A DNA stretch of 64,000 bases, taken from Candidatus Roseilinea mizusawaensis (lineage in GTDB: Bacteria; Chloroflexota; Anaerolineae; J036; Brachytrichaceae). The position numbers and the translations under genes were made by a program. The stretch's first letter is position 1. Each line of letters opens with the position of its first letter. Positions 1-8,626 of this stretch are shown piece by piece. The stretch covers positions 1 to 64,000 of the forward strand of contig JAEANN010000002.1 in NCBI GenBank assembly GCA_016841965.1, written 5' to 3'. The notes beneath the pieces are model-generated. The model saw only the letters and a program-made list of their open reading frames with translations. It searched no databases and was not told the origin of the DNA.

Positions 1-70
1 AGGCTTGGGCGGCCAGGGCCAGGAACTGCTCGCGCCGCTGTGCGTAGCTGGTTACGGTTGATGTCTTCAT
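1..70 (-). CDS. Truncated hypothetical protein (N-terminus only)
   Basis: An ATG on the minus strand (complement of 68-70) opens a frame that runs off the left edge of the window. The visible residues begin MKTSTVTSYAQRREQF and continue LALAAQA. Codon third positions are GC-rich, as in the real genes here. A purine-rich stretch (AAGGGG) lies directly before the ATG and GAGGG a few bases further up. Only 23 residues are visible, so I cannot assign a family. Confidence 0.4.
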   Translation of the reverse strand, partial: MKTSTVTSYAQRREQFLALAAQA

Positions 71-564
71 GCCCCTTATTTTGCCCTCGCTGCAGAAAAA
101 GTCGCCCACATTTCTGCGCTACACCCGCGCACGTCAACAGCACTTGTCAGAAGGCGTATTCCGCCTACAATTGACGCTTCGGGGATTCTTGCTGTGTCCA
201 TCCGGCGCACAAGCAATCCCAACAACCAGAAGGCACATATGCCCAAACGCCAGGCTAACCGCAACAACGACGAGGCGCATCGGAGCCGCTTTGCCGGGAC
301 AGCGACGGATATCGGTCATGCGCGCCATCGATGTGCCACCAGAGGTCTGTTATGCCCTTTTGTGCAAAGCGCTGCGTGCGCCGATGAGCCGCGCAGCAGG
401 CTGAAGTATTCCCCCCTTGCCGGCCTGGCGCATATCCTGCACGCTGCGCGCCTTTGGCCGGCCATTGGCGCGCGCGCTGCGCAATTCCCGGCGATGATCC
501 TTACCCGGCGGACACCATCCGCGCCGACCATCGCCGTCTCATCACACTTCCGGAGATAGTGAGC
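71..564. other. Gene-poor stretch upstream of the EF-G-like gene
   Basis: Several short overlapping frames cross this stretch on both strands, but none has a good ribosome binding site, a family resemblance or consistent codon use. I see no tRNA, no clear hairpin and no tandem repeat. It presumably holds the promoters of the divergent genes at 70 (minus) and 565 (plus), but I found no convincing -35/-10 pair. Confidence 0.4.
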
Positions 565-2613
565 ATGAAAGAGTACCCCACCGACAAACTACGCAACGTT
601 GCCCTGCTGGGTCACAACGGCAGCGGCAAAACCACCTTTTCTGAAGCCATGCTATACGCCAGCGGCGCCACCACGCGGATGGGCCGGGTCGAAGACGGCA
701 CGACCATATCCGACTTCGACGACGAGGAGAAGCGTCGGCAGCAATCGCTCAGCCTATCCCTTGTGCCTATCGAGTGGAAAGATCACAAGATCAATCTGAT
801 CGACACGCCCGGCTATCCCGACTTTATCGGCGAAGTGAAAAGCGCCGTTCGCGTGGCAGACCTTGGCCTCATCTTCGTTGACGCAGTGGCCGGCATCGCC
901 GTGGGCACCGAACTGGCAATGCAAGCCGTGGAAGAGGCCGATATCCCGCGCGCCGTGATGATCTCGGGCATGGATCGGGAAAACGCAAACTACGCCAACA
1001 TCCTCAGGGATCTGCAAGAAGCATTCCACCAAACCGTTGTTCCTCTGATCATCCCCGTCGGCGCGCATGCGCACTTCTCCGGCGTGATTGACTTGCTGTC
1101 GCGCAAATATATCAAAGGCCCCAAAGGCGAAGTGGCCGATATCCCGGCCGAGATGAAGGATGAAGTCGAAGCAGCCCGCGAAAAGCTGATCGAAGCCGCT
1201 GCCGAGGGCGAAGACGACCTGATGGAGAAATTCTTCGATCAAGGCACGCTCGACGATGAAGAACTGAAGCGTGGGCTGCGCGCGGCAATCCGCAAGAAGA
1301 CATTTGTGCCGGTCATGTGCGTTGCCGCCGCTGCAGGCGTCGGCGTCCATGCAGCGCTCTTCTCGCTGATCAACTACGCGCCGGCCCCTCTGGATCGCGG
1401 CGGCGATCCCGACGACGGCCAGCATGGCACAGTGTTGTTTGTGTTCAAGACACTGGCCGATCCTTTTGTCGGCAAGCTATCCCTGTTCCGCGTCATCGAA
1501 GGCCCCGTGCGCGGCGGCGACACCCGGCTGACCTGCGTGCGCGCCAACGCCGAAGAACGCATCTCTGCCCTGTACATCCTGCGCGGCAAAGAGCAGCTTC
1601 CCATCACCGAATTGCACGTCGGCGACATTGGCATGGTGCCCAAGCTGGCCCATACTCAGACCGGCGACACACTCGCCGACAAGGCGCATGCCATCGCGTT
1701 GCCCGGCATTCAATTCCCCAATCCGCTGTTCAACGTCGCGCTGCATCCCAAGAGCAAAAACGATACCGCCAAGCTCAGCCCCTCATTGGCGCGTGTGTGC
1801 GAAGAAGACCCTAGCCTGACGACCCGCACCGACAGCGTCACCAAAGAGTTCATTCTGTCCGGCATGGGCCAAACCCACATCGAGGTTGCCATTGCCAAGC
1901 TACGCAATAAGTTTGCTGTGGATGTGGATGTCAGCGTGCCGCGCGTCGCCTACCAGGAGACGATCACCAAACGTGGCCAGGCGCGCTATCGCCACAAGAA
2001 GCAAACCGGCGGCGCCGGCCAGTTTGCCGAAATCGAGATGGCCGTCGAGCCATCGCAGCCCGGCGAAGGCTACGTCTTCGAGTGGAAAGTGTTCGGCGGC
2101 GCCATTAGCAGCTCGTTCCAAAGCTCGATCGAGAAAGGCATCAAGCAGGTCATGGAAACCGGCGTCATCGCCGGCTATCCCATTCACGATGTCAAATGCC
2201 AGGTGCTGGACGGCAAAGAGCACCCCGTCGATTCCAAGCCGATCGCCTTTGAGATTGCCGCGCGCTATGTCTTCCGCGAGGCATTCAGCCAGGCCGGCCC
2301 CATTCTGCTGGAGCCAATCTACCGCTTCACTATCGTCGTGCCCGAAGCCAACGCCGGCGACGTGATGGGCAACCTGAACACCAAGCGCGCCCAGGTCATC
2401 GGTATGGACCCGCGCGGGAACAAAATGGTCATCACCGCCGACGCGCCGCTGGCCGAAATGCAGCGCTACTCCACCGATCTGCGCAGCCTGACCCAGGGGC
2501 GCGGCTTCTACGAGATGGAGTTCCAGCGTTACGCCCAGGTGCCCCCCAACCTGGCGCAGAATATCATTGCCGCCCACAAGGCCGAGATGGCCGGCAAGGC
2601 GGAAGAAGAATAG
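565..2613 (+). CDS. fusA: Elongation factor G-like translational GTPase (EF-G2 type)
   Basis: This 682-residue protein has the full EF-G architecture: GTPase domain, domain II, and domains III-V ending in the EF-G C-terminal fold. The frame is open further upstream, but the ATG at 565 is chosen because CGGAG precedes it and EF-G homology begins there. The P-loop GHNGSGKT is at residues 16-23. Switch II reads DTPGYPDF at about 80, with Tyr where canonical EF-G has the catalytic His (DTPGHVDF). The guanine-specificity motif, normally NKxD, reads SGMD. The Tyr form is typical of the EF-G-like subgroup rather than the main factor, so this is probably a paralogue with an auxiliary or unknown role in translation. 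A terminator hairpin follows the stop codon. Confidence 0.88.
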   Translation: MKEYPTDKLRNVALLGHNGSGKTTFSEAMLYASGATTRMGRVEDGTTISDFDDEEKRRQQSLSLSLVPIEWKDHKINLIDTPGYPDFIGEVKSAVRVADLGLIFVDAVAGIAVGTELAMQAVEEADIPRAVMISGMDRENANYANILRDLQEAFHQTVVPLIIPVGAHAHFSGVIDLLSRKYIKGPKGEVADIPAEMKDEVEAAREKLIEAAAEGEDDLMEKFFDQGTLDDEELKRGLRAAIRKKTFVPVMCVAAAAGVGVHAALFSLINYAPAPLDRGGDPDDGQHGTVLFVFKTLADPFVGKLSLFRVIEGPVRGGDTRLTCVRANAEERISALYILRGKEQLPITELHVGDIGMVPKLAHTQTGDTLADKAHAIALPGIQFPNPLFNVALHPKSKNDTAKLSPSLARVCEEDPSLTTRTDSVTKEFILSGMGQTHIEVAIAKLRNKFAVDVDVSVPRVAYQETITKRGQARYRHKKQTGGAGQFAEIEMAVEPSQPGEGYVFEWKVFGGAISSSFQSSIEKGIKQVMETGVIAGYPIHDVKCQVLDGKEHPVDSKPIAFEIAARYVFREAFSQAGPILLEPIYRFTIVVPEANAGDVMGNLNTKRAQVIGMDPRGNKMVITADAPLAEMQRYSTDLRSLTQGRGFYEMEFQRYAQVPPNLAQNIIAAHKAEMAGKAEEE

Positions 2614-2623
2614 CCCTTTCAGC

Positions 2624-2656
2624 TCCCGGAGTCTCAAAGACTCCGGGAATCATTTT
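2624..2656 (+). terminator. Intrinsic terminator of the EF-G-like gene
   Basis: A 10-bp perfect stem (TCCCGGAGTC with GACTCCGGGA, loop TCAAA, 2624-2648) starts eleven bases after the stop codon and is followed by ATCATTTT. It lies between two convergent genes. Confidence 0.75.
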
Positions 2657-2665
2657 GATCGCCCC

Positions 2666-5600
2666 TTACTTGCTGCGTTTGCCATTCGCGCGGCTTGTTT
2701 TCGTCAGCGCCTTGACCTTATCGAGGGCTGTGTCGCGCTCCAGCACCGGCCTCAGATATTCCCCGGTGTGCGAGCCGGCCACAGTGGCAATCACCTCTGG
2801 CTCGCCTTGGGCGACGATCTGCCCCCCGCTTTCGCCGCCCTCTGGCCCCAGATCGATGATCCAGTCTGCCACCTTGATGATATCCAGATTGTGTTCGATC
2901 ACCACCACCGTGTTGCCGTCATCCACCAGCCGGTTCAGCACATGGATCAGCTTGTGCACATCGGCCGCGTGCAGGCCCACCGACGGCTCATCGAGCACAT
3001 ATAAGGTGCGCCCGGTGGCGCGCTTGCTCAGCTCGCGCGAGAGCTTCACGCGCTGCGCCTCGCCGCCGCTGAGTGTGGTGGCCGGCTGGCCCAATCGGAC
3101 ATAGCCCAACCCGACCTCGATCAGCGTATCCAGCTTGCGCGCGATGGCCGGAATGTCCTTGAAAAACTCGCGCGCTTCACTCACCGTCATCTCCAGCACC
3201 TCGGCGATGTTCTTGCCTTTGTAACGCACTTGCAACGTCTCGCGGTTGAAGCGCGTGCCGTGGCACACATCACACGTCACATACAGGTCTGGCATGAACT
3301 GCATCTGAATCTGAATCACGCCCTGGCCCTCGCACGCTTCGCAGCGCCCGCCCTTCACATTGAAGGAAAACCGGCCGCTCTTGTAGCCGCGCATCTTACT
3401 CTCCGGCAACGAAGCAAACAGCTCGCGCAACGGCGTCCACAGGCCGGTGTAGGTAGCCGGGTTCGAGCGCGGCGTCCGTCCGATTGGTTGCTGGTCGATG
3501 TTGATCACCTTATCCAGATGTTCCAACCCTAGCATGTCGTCCATGTCGCCGGGCCGCTCCATTGCGCCATTGAGCATATTGGCAGTCTTCTTGTACAGGC
3601 ATTCAATGATGAGAGAGCTTTTGCCGCTGCCGCTCACACCTGTGATACACACAAATCGGCCCAGCGGAATATCCACGGTAACATTCTTCAGATTGTTCTC
3701 GCGCGCGCCCTTGATAGTGATGTACTTGCCGTTGCCCTTGCGTCGCTTCGCCGGCGCCATAATGCGCTGTCGCCCACTCAAGTAGGCGCCGGTCAGCGAC
3801 GCCTTACTTTTCATGATGTCTTTGACCGTGCCGGCCGCCACCACTTGCCCCCCATGTTCCCCTGCGCCCGGCCCCATATCGATGATCCAGTCCGCCGCGC
3901 GCATGGTGTCGTCGTCATGCTCGACCACCAGCACCGTATTGCCCAGGTCGCGCAGCTTGTGCAGAGTGGCAATCAGCCGGGCCTGGTCGCGCGCGTGCAG
4001 GCCAATGCTCGGTTCATCCAAAACATACAACACCCCCATCAGTTGCGAACCGATCTGGGTCGCCAGCCGGATGCGTTGCGCTTCGCCGCCGCTCAGGGTC
4101 ATGGCCGCCCGGCTCAAGGTCAGATAATCCAGACCCACATCCACCATGAATTGCAGCCGCGCCCGCACTTCTTTTAGGATGGGCAGGGCAATGATGCGCT
4201 CTTTCTCGGACAAGATCGGGATTCCGCTGTGCTGCTCTGGCCGGCCTTCTGGCCCTGCCTGGCGAACTGCCGCGCCTTGCCCCGCCGCATCCCACAGCGC
4301 GTTCACCCACGCCAGCGCCTGCTTCACGCTCATATCGGCGACTTCGGCGATATTCTTGCCGGCCACCCGCACTGCCAGCACTTCCGGTCGCAGCCGGCGC
4401 CCATGACAGGCGGGGCACTCGCGGTAGGTCATGAAGTCCTCGATCTTGTTGCGGATGTAATCAGACGAACTTTCGCGGTATCGGCGCATCAAGTTGGGCA
4501 AAACGCCCTCGAAGCGGGTGCTGAACAAGCGTTGATCGCCCAGCCGGCTGCGATACTGCACCTTCACCTGCTCATCCCCGGTGCCGTACAGAATAATTTG
4601 GCGTTGGGCTTGGCTGAGCTTGCTCCACGGTTTGTTGGTGGGAATGTGGTATGCCTGACAGACGGCCGACAGCAATTGACCATAGTAATTCTCGTCGTCC
4701 GACCATTCCATGACCGCAATCGCGCCGTCATCTAGACTGAGATCGGTGTTGGGCACGACCAGCGCCGGGTCAATTTCCATTTTGCTACCCAGGCCTTGGC
4801 ACTCCGGGCAAGCCCCATCGGGCGAATTGAACGAGAACAGGCGCGGTTCCAGCTCAGGAAAAGCCAGGCCGGTGGCCGGATCGACGCGCTTCTCGCTAAA
4901 AACCAGGTCCTCCCATTTTGGATTTTCGATTTTCGGGTCAGGGCCGGCCGGCGCATCGGACTGTGCGGCGGCGACAGGTTTCTGAACCATAGCGATGCAG
5001 AAGCCATCGCCCAGTTTGAGCGCCGTCTCCACCGAGTCGGTCAGCCGGGTCATGAACTGCGCGTACTCCTCGGCGTCGTTTGCAGAATTCGTCAGCTCGT
5101 TAGGGTTGTCAACGTTCTGGAGCTTGCGGACTTTATCAACCTGGCGAACCTTCGTCACCACCACAAGCCGGTCTACGACAGCCTCGATGTTGTGAATCTT
5201 GTAGCGATCCAGCTCGAATTCCTCGTTCACATCGCGTATCTCGCCGTCCACGCGCACGCGCACGAAGCCCTCGCGACGCACATCATCGAACACCTGTTGA
5301 TGATGCCCTTTCTTGTCCTTGATCAGGGGTGCGAGGATTTGCACCCGCGTCCCCGGCGGCAGGGCGGCGATTGCATCCACGATACTATCGGCCGATTGCG
5401 AGATGAGCGGCTGGCCGGTCACGGGGCTATAGGGCACGCCAATCCGGGCGAACATCAGGCGCAGGTAGTCGTAGATCTCTGTAACCGTGCCCACCGTCGA
5501 ACGCGGGTTGTGACTGGCGCCTTTCTGATCGATCGACACTGCCGGCGATAGCCCATCGATCTGATCCACGTCTGGCTTTTCCATCTGGCCCAGGAATTGC

Positions 5601-5788
5601 CGAGCGTAGGCCGACAGGCTCTCGACATACCGGCGCTGGCCTTCGGCAAAAATGGTGTCGAACGCCAATGACGATTTGCCGCTGCCGCTCAGGCCGGTAA
5701 TCACCACCATCTTGTCACGCGGAATCTCAACCGTGATGTTCTTCAAGTTGTGCACGCGCGCGCCGCGCACGACGATATTCTCTTGCAT
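2666..5788 (-). CDS. uvrA: UvrABC system protein A (excinuclease ATPase)
   Basis: UvrA is the dimeric ABC-type damage sensor of nucleotide excision repair; it loads UvrB onto lesions. Both ABC modules are present: Walker [10 protein letters not shown] and GVSGSGKSS, two LSGGEAQR signatures, and Walker [11 protein letters not shown] and [10 protein letters not shown]. The second zinc module is intact (CEAC and CDVC), as is a CPAC pair in the insertion domain. The first zinc finger is not: the usual CPxCG before [11 protein letters not shown] reads VDPATG, leaving only CPEC. Just upstream an extra segment includes KIENPKW, encoded by a heptamer DNA repeat. At about 1040 residues the protein is roughly 100 longer than usual. 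The ATG at 5788 is preferred to the GTG at 5800 because GAGGGTGG precedes it. Confidence 0.95.
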   Translation of the reverse strand: MQENIVVRGARVHNLKNITVEIPRDKMVVITGLSGSGKSSLAFDTIFAEGQRRYVESLSAYARQFLGQMEKPDVDQIDGLSPAVSIDQKGASHNPRSTVGTVTEIYDYLRLMFARIGVPYSPVTGQPLISQSADSIVDAIAALPPGTRVQILAPLIKDKKGHHQQVFDDVRREGFVRVRVDGEIRDVNEEFELDRYKIHNIEAVVDRLVVVTKVRQVDKVRKLQNVDNPNELTNSANDAEEYAQFMTRLTDSVETALKLGDGFCIAMVQKPVAAAQSDAPAGPDPKIENPKWEDLVFSEKRVDPATGLAFPELEPRLFSFNSPDGACPECQGLGSKMEIDPALVVPNTDLSLDDGAIAVMEWSDDENYYGQLLSAVCQAYHIPTNKPWSKLSQAQRQIILYGTGDEQVKVQYRSRLGDQRLFSTRFEGVLPNLMRRYRESSSDYIRNKIEDFMTYRECPACHGRRLRPEVLAVRVAGKNIAEVADMSVKQALAWVNALWDAAGQGAAVRQAGPEGRPEQHSGIPILSEKERIIALPILKEVRARLQFMVDVGLDYLTLSRAAMTLSGGEAQRIRLATQIGSQLMGVLYVLDEPSIGLHARDQARLIATLHKLRDLGNTVLVVEHDDDTMRAADWIIDMGPGAGEHGGQVVAAGTVKDIMKSKASLTGAYLSGRQRIMAPAKRRKGNGKYITIKGARENNLKNVTVDIPLGRFVCITGVSGSGKSSLIIECLYKKTANMLNGAMERPGDMDDMLGLEHLDKVINIDQQPIGRTPRSNPATYTGLWTPLRELFASLPESKMRGYKSGRFSFNVKGGRCEACEGQGVIQIQMQFMPDLYVTCDVCHGTRFNRETLQVRYKGKNIAEVLEMTVSEAREFFKDIPAIARKLDTLIEVGLGYVRLGQPATTLSGGEAQRVKLSRELSKRATGRTLYVLDEPSVGLHAADVHKLIHVLNRLVDDGNTVVVIEHNLDIIKVADWIIDLGPEGGESGGQIVAQGEPEVIATVAGSHTGEYLRPVLERDTALDKVKALTKTSRANGKRSK
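4913..4939 (-). repeat. Heptamer repeat inside uvrA
   Basis: On the minus strand this reads as about three heptamers of the form (C/G)AAAATC. The same heptamer occurs between genes at 19378-19414, 56765-56787 and 60624-60703. Here it is translated in frame as K-I-E-N-P-K-W within UvrA, next to the missing CxxC pair. Confidence 0.7.
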
Positions 5789-5874
5789 CGCCACCCTCAC
5801 CCTTACAGGGCCGGCAAGGATACCCCGCCGACCGTCACTTGAAAGTAACCCTACAGCCCACTTTCAATTCAGTC

Positions 5875-5903
5875 TGTATAAAGTCCCTAACCTGGCAAGT
5901 CTA
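5875..5903 (-). promoter_or_regulatory. Possible uvrA promoter
   Basis: On the minus strand, TAGACT (-35) and TATACA (-10) are separated by 17 bp, each matching the sigma70 consensus at four of six positions, about 85 bp before the uvrA start. This is a weak prediction. Confidence 0.3.
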
Positions 5904-5933
5904 GCACGGATGTTCCAGTGCCCCAGGACACGT

Positions 5934-5962
5934 CCGGCGCCCGGCGCCCGGCGCCCGGCGCC
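5934..5962. repeat. Tandem heptamer CCGGCGC, four copies
   Basis: Four perfect head-to-tail copies of CCGGCGC lie between the kinase stop codon and uvrA. They contain the GCCGGC-like core abundant in this genome and may be a slippage product. Confidence 0.85.
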
Positions 5963-5995
5963 TTGTGCATAGCCGCTCACAGGCCGGCCCGGCAT

Positions 5996-7507
5996 TCACG
6001 GGGTTGGGCTGGGGTCAGGCGTTTGTGTGGTCGGCTCGGTCGGAGCCGGCGTGGGAGTGGCCGACGGCATCTCCGTCGGCGTAGGCGTCGGCTGTGGGGT
6101 CGAGGATGGCAGCTCGGTTGGTGTTGCCGTGGGGATATCGGTCGGCGTTGGGGTTGCAGAGGGAGTAATCGTCGGTTCTGCTGGCGGCGTAACAGGGTGT
6201 GGGGTTGGGGTAACGGTTGGCGGTTCTGGCTCTGGCGTAAAGCTCGCCTGCGTGGGCGCAGGGGTGGGCGTGGCCGCCGGCGCGCCGGCAGGCAACCATG
6301 GCACTGGCAGAGTAGGCAGTTCGGGCAAAGGGGGCAGGATCAACATCTCTGGCGTCGGCATGATCGGTGTCAGTTGGAATGCCGGTGCCGCAGACGGGGT
6401 CGGCGCTATTGGCGTTGGCTGTGACCCAGAGGCGTCCCCGCTCGGATTGCCCTCCAGGCCGGCCTCGATGCGCGGGCCTGTCGGCGTCATTTGCTCGGGC
6501 GAGCGCCACAGCGTGTTGAACAGCGCCACCAACACGAGCGCAACAACAAGCGCCGTCGATGCCAGCGCAAGCAAAAGTTGACCGGGACGCATGAGAGCCT
6601 GTTGCGGCGCAGCCACACGCGCTGTCTGGCGCGCCGGGCGGCGCGCCGCCGCCTCGAATTGCGATGCCGCAGAGATCGTCTGCGGCGGTGGCGCAGGGAG
6701 TAAGGCCGCCGAAATGGCGCGCCGAAACTCAGCGGCAAACTGGCCGGCTGATTGCGGCCTGAACGCCGGCCGTTTGTGCAATGCCCACAAAACGATGTCG
6801 CTGACAGGCTTCGGCAGATCTGGCACAAGCGCGTTGGGCGGCTGGGGCGCTTCGTCGATATGCATACGCGCCACCGCAATCTCATTCGACCCTTCAAACG
6901 GATGCCGCCCACACAAGGCATAGTAGGTCGTCACACCCAGCGCGTAGATATCGCTGGCCGGCGTCAACTCATACGCGCCGGCTGCTTGCTCCGGCGACAT
7001 GTACAACGCCGAGCCAATCCGCGTGCGCGTAGCGGTGTAGGCTGTCTGCGCCGGCACCTTGGCCACGCCAAAATCCCCCAGCATAGCCTGCCCATTCGTC
7101 CGAATCAAAATATTGCTGGGCTTCACATCCCGATGGATCACGCCATGCTTGTGCGCGTGATCCAGCGCCCGCGCCACATCGGTCAAAATCGGTGCGTATT
7201 CCTCCGGACTCAGCCGGCCCTTGCGCGCAATCAGATGATCCAGCGATTCGCCCGCGACATACTCCATCACAATGTACGGCTGGCCGTCCTGTTCACCGTG
7301 CTCCAATACCCGCACTACGTTCGGGTGCATCAATGCAAGCGTGCTCTCGTGCTGAAAGCGCAACCGAGCCACAGGATCAGCCGCCAGGTGGCGATCGAGA
7401 ATCTTGATCGCCACCAGATTGCCATGCAGGGCCGTGGCGCGATACACCGTCGCCATTCCTCCCCGACCAATCTCGATCAGATTTCGATAAACAGCAAATC
7501 TCTGCAT
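5996..7507 (-). CDS. Membrane-anchored Ser/Thr protein kinase with Pro/Thr-rich tail
   Basis: This is a 503-residue Hanks-type kinase of the PknB kind. Residues 7-265 form the kinase domain, with Gly-rich loop GRGGMATVY, ATP-binding Lys in VAIKI (about 35), catalytic HRDVKPSN (Asp 127), DFG (145-147) and SPEQ. A juxtamembrane linker leads to one membrane helix at about 310-333. The remaining 170 residues, predicted to lie outside the cell, are low-complexity and rich in Pro and Thr (PTPTP runs), with no PASTA or other recognisable sensor domain. Such kinases phosphorylate cytoplasmic or envelope proteins in response to surface cues; the signal and substrates cannot be read from the sequence. 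It lies upstream of uvrA on the same strand and diverges from the CPBP protease gene. Confidence 0.92.
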   Translation of the reverse strand: MQRFAVYRNLIEIGRGGMATVYRATALHGNLVAIKILDRHLAADPVARLRFQHESTLALMHPNVVRVLEHGEQDGQPYIVMEYVAGESLDHLIARKGRLSPEEYAPILTDVARALDHAHKHGVIHRDVKPSNILIRTNGQAMLGDFGVAKVPAQTAYTATRTRIGSALYMSPEQAAGAYELTPASDIYALGVTTYYALCGRHPFEGSNEIAVARMHIDEAPQPPNALVPDLPKPVSDIVLWALHKRPAFRPQSAGQFAAEFRRAISAALLPAPPPQTISAASQFEAAARRPARQTARVAAPQQALMRPGQLLLALASTALVVALVLVALFNTLWRSPEQMTPTGPRIEAGLEGNPSGDASGSQPTPIAPTPSAAPAFQLTPIMPTPEMLILPPLPELPTLPVPWLPAGAPAATPTPAPTQASFTPEPEPPTVTPTPHPVTPPAEPTITPSATPTPTDIPTATPTELPSSTPQPTPTPTEMPSATPTPAPTEPTTQTPDPSPTP

Positions 7508-7595
7508 GATTGCACGGGCCAGCTTATGTCAACAATCGGCTGCGTCGCTGGGCAGACCCAGTCTACAACAGCGAACGCACCCTTATCGAAAGCCC

Positions 7596-7601
7596 TATAA
7601 T
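7596..7601 (+). promoter_or_regulatory. -10 box of a leaderless promoter (CPBP protease gene)
   Basis: A perfect TATAAT ends nine bases before the ATG at 7611. No Shine-Dalgarno sequence lies between them, so transcription would begin at or next to the start codon. No good -35 box is visible. Confidence 0.55.
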
Positions 7602-7610
7602 CCCCCCTCG

Positions 7611-8609
7611 ATGGATAACGCCCTCGTGACGCTATTTTTGATTTTGCCCTTCCTGACCGGTATTCTGCTGGCCAACATCGCGGCGCTCAACGCCAACCTC
7701 CGCGTGTTGCAATTCCTCTACCTCAGCATCCTGAATATCGGATTGATGGGTGTCGGACTGCTGGTCATTCTGGCAGGCATAGTGCAACCCATGATGGCCG
7801 CAAGCCAGCCGGTGGCGACCTCAACCGACTGGTTCGGTGCAGGCGCCATGCTCATCATCGGTTGCGCAATTGCCCTCGCCGCGCTGTTAAAACCAATCCG
7901 TGAAATGGCCGCGCGCCTCTTTGCCATCGATCCCGATTCTATCGTGCACATCACTGCGCTCTCGATGACGGCAACCGCTGTCGGCGGCAATTTTGCGCAA
8001 ATGATCTTCACCAACAGCTTGTTCACCCCAGAACTGCTGTCACAACTGGAGGGACAAGGAATCAGCGCGACTTTCATGGATGTCCTGATCTTCCCGTTGC
8101 TTACGCTGTCGATTGCGGCCTTGTTGGGCGTCGGGTGGCTCACGCGGCGGAATTGGGATGCGGTGGTAGAGCGGCTGGGATTGACCATGCCGCCGCCCGA
8201 GCACCTGGCGCTGGGGATTGCCATGACGCTGGCGTTCATTGGGTTGGGCTTTGCAACGGATCAGGTGTGGGCGCAGATGGACCCGGCCGGCTATCAACGC
8301 ATCGGCGGCGTGTCGAGCGCATTGATGAAGAACTTCACCGGCCTGTCGGGCGCCTTTGCCATCGGCCTGACTGCCGGCATCGGTGAAGAGCTATTTTTTC
8401 GCGGCGCATATCAGCGCCGCTTCGGCATCGTCGCAACTGCGCTGGTCTTCGCCACATTCCACATCCAGTACTTCATCTCGATTGCGACTGCGCTGGTATT
8501 CGTCATCGGTCTATGCCTGGGTGTGCTTCGCCAGCGCACTTCGGTCACAGTGTGCATTCTGGCGCACTTTCTATACAACTTCGTCAGCGTGCTGATCGCG
8601 GGCGCTTGA
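7611..8609 (+). CDS. CPBP family intramembrane glutamic endopeptidase (CAAX/Abi family)
   Basis: This is a polytopic membrane protein of 332 residues. The C-terminal half carries the CPBP signature motifs: EELFFRG with the catalytic Glu pair and Arg, FATFH, and HFLYN, the histidines being the other active-site residues. Six to eight hydrophobic segments are visible. The family covers CAAX prenyl endopeptidases (Rce1) and bacterial proteases with roles in bacteriocin immunity or membrane protein processing. The substrate is unknown. The frame is open further upstream, but the start at 7611 is chosen because hydrophobic coding begins there and TATAAT sits just before it. The gene converges on the ABC-F gene. 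Confidence 0.88.
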   Translation: MDNALVTLFLILPFLTGILLANIAALNANLRVLQFLYLSILNIGLMGVGLLVILAGIVQPMMAASQPVATSTDWFGAGAMLIIGCAIALAALLKPIREMAARLFAIDPDSIVHITALSMTATAVGGNFAQMIFTNSLFTPELLSQLEGQGISATFMDVLIFPLLTLSIAALLGVGWLTRRNWDAVVERLGLTMPPPEHLALGIAMTLAFIGLGFATDQVWAQMDPAGYQRIGGVSSALMKNFTGLSGAFAIGLTAGIGEELFFRGAYQRRFGIVATALVFATFHIQYFISIATALVFVIGLCLGVLRQRTSVTVCILAHFLYNFVSVLIAGA

Positions 8610-8626
8610 ACGCCTCTGGCAATTGT

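Noticed and set aside
754-1425. A 223-codon minus-strand frame
   Set aside because: It lies wholly inside the EF-G-like gene and its His/Asp/Gly-rich product is typical of antisense frames in this genome.
1900-2637. A 245-codon minus-strand frame overlapping the EF-G-like gene's 3' end
   Set aside because: It runs through the conserved EF-G C-terminal coding sequence and through the terminator, and has no recognisable domain.
5934-5962. Short direct repeats as a possible CRISPR
   Set aside because: The 7-bp units are contiguous without spacers, so this is a simple tandem repeat.
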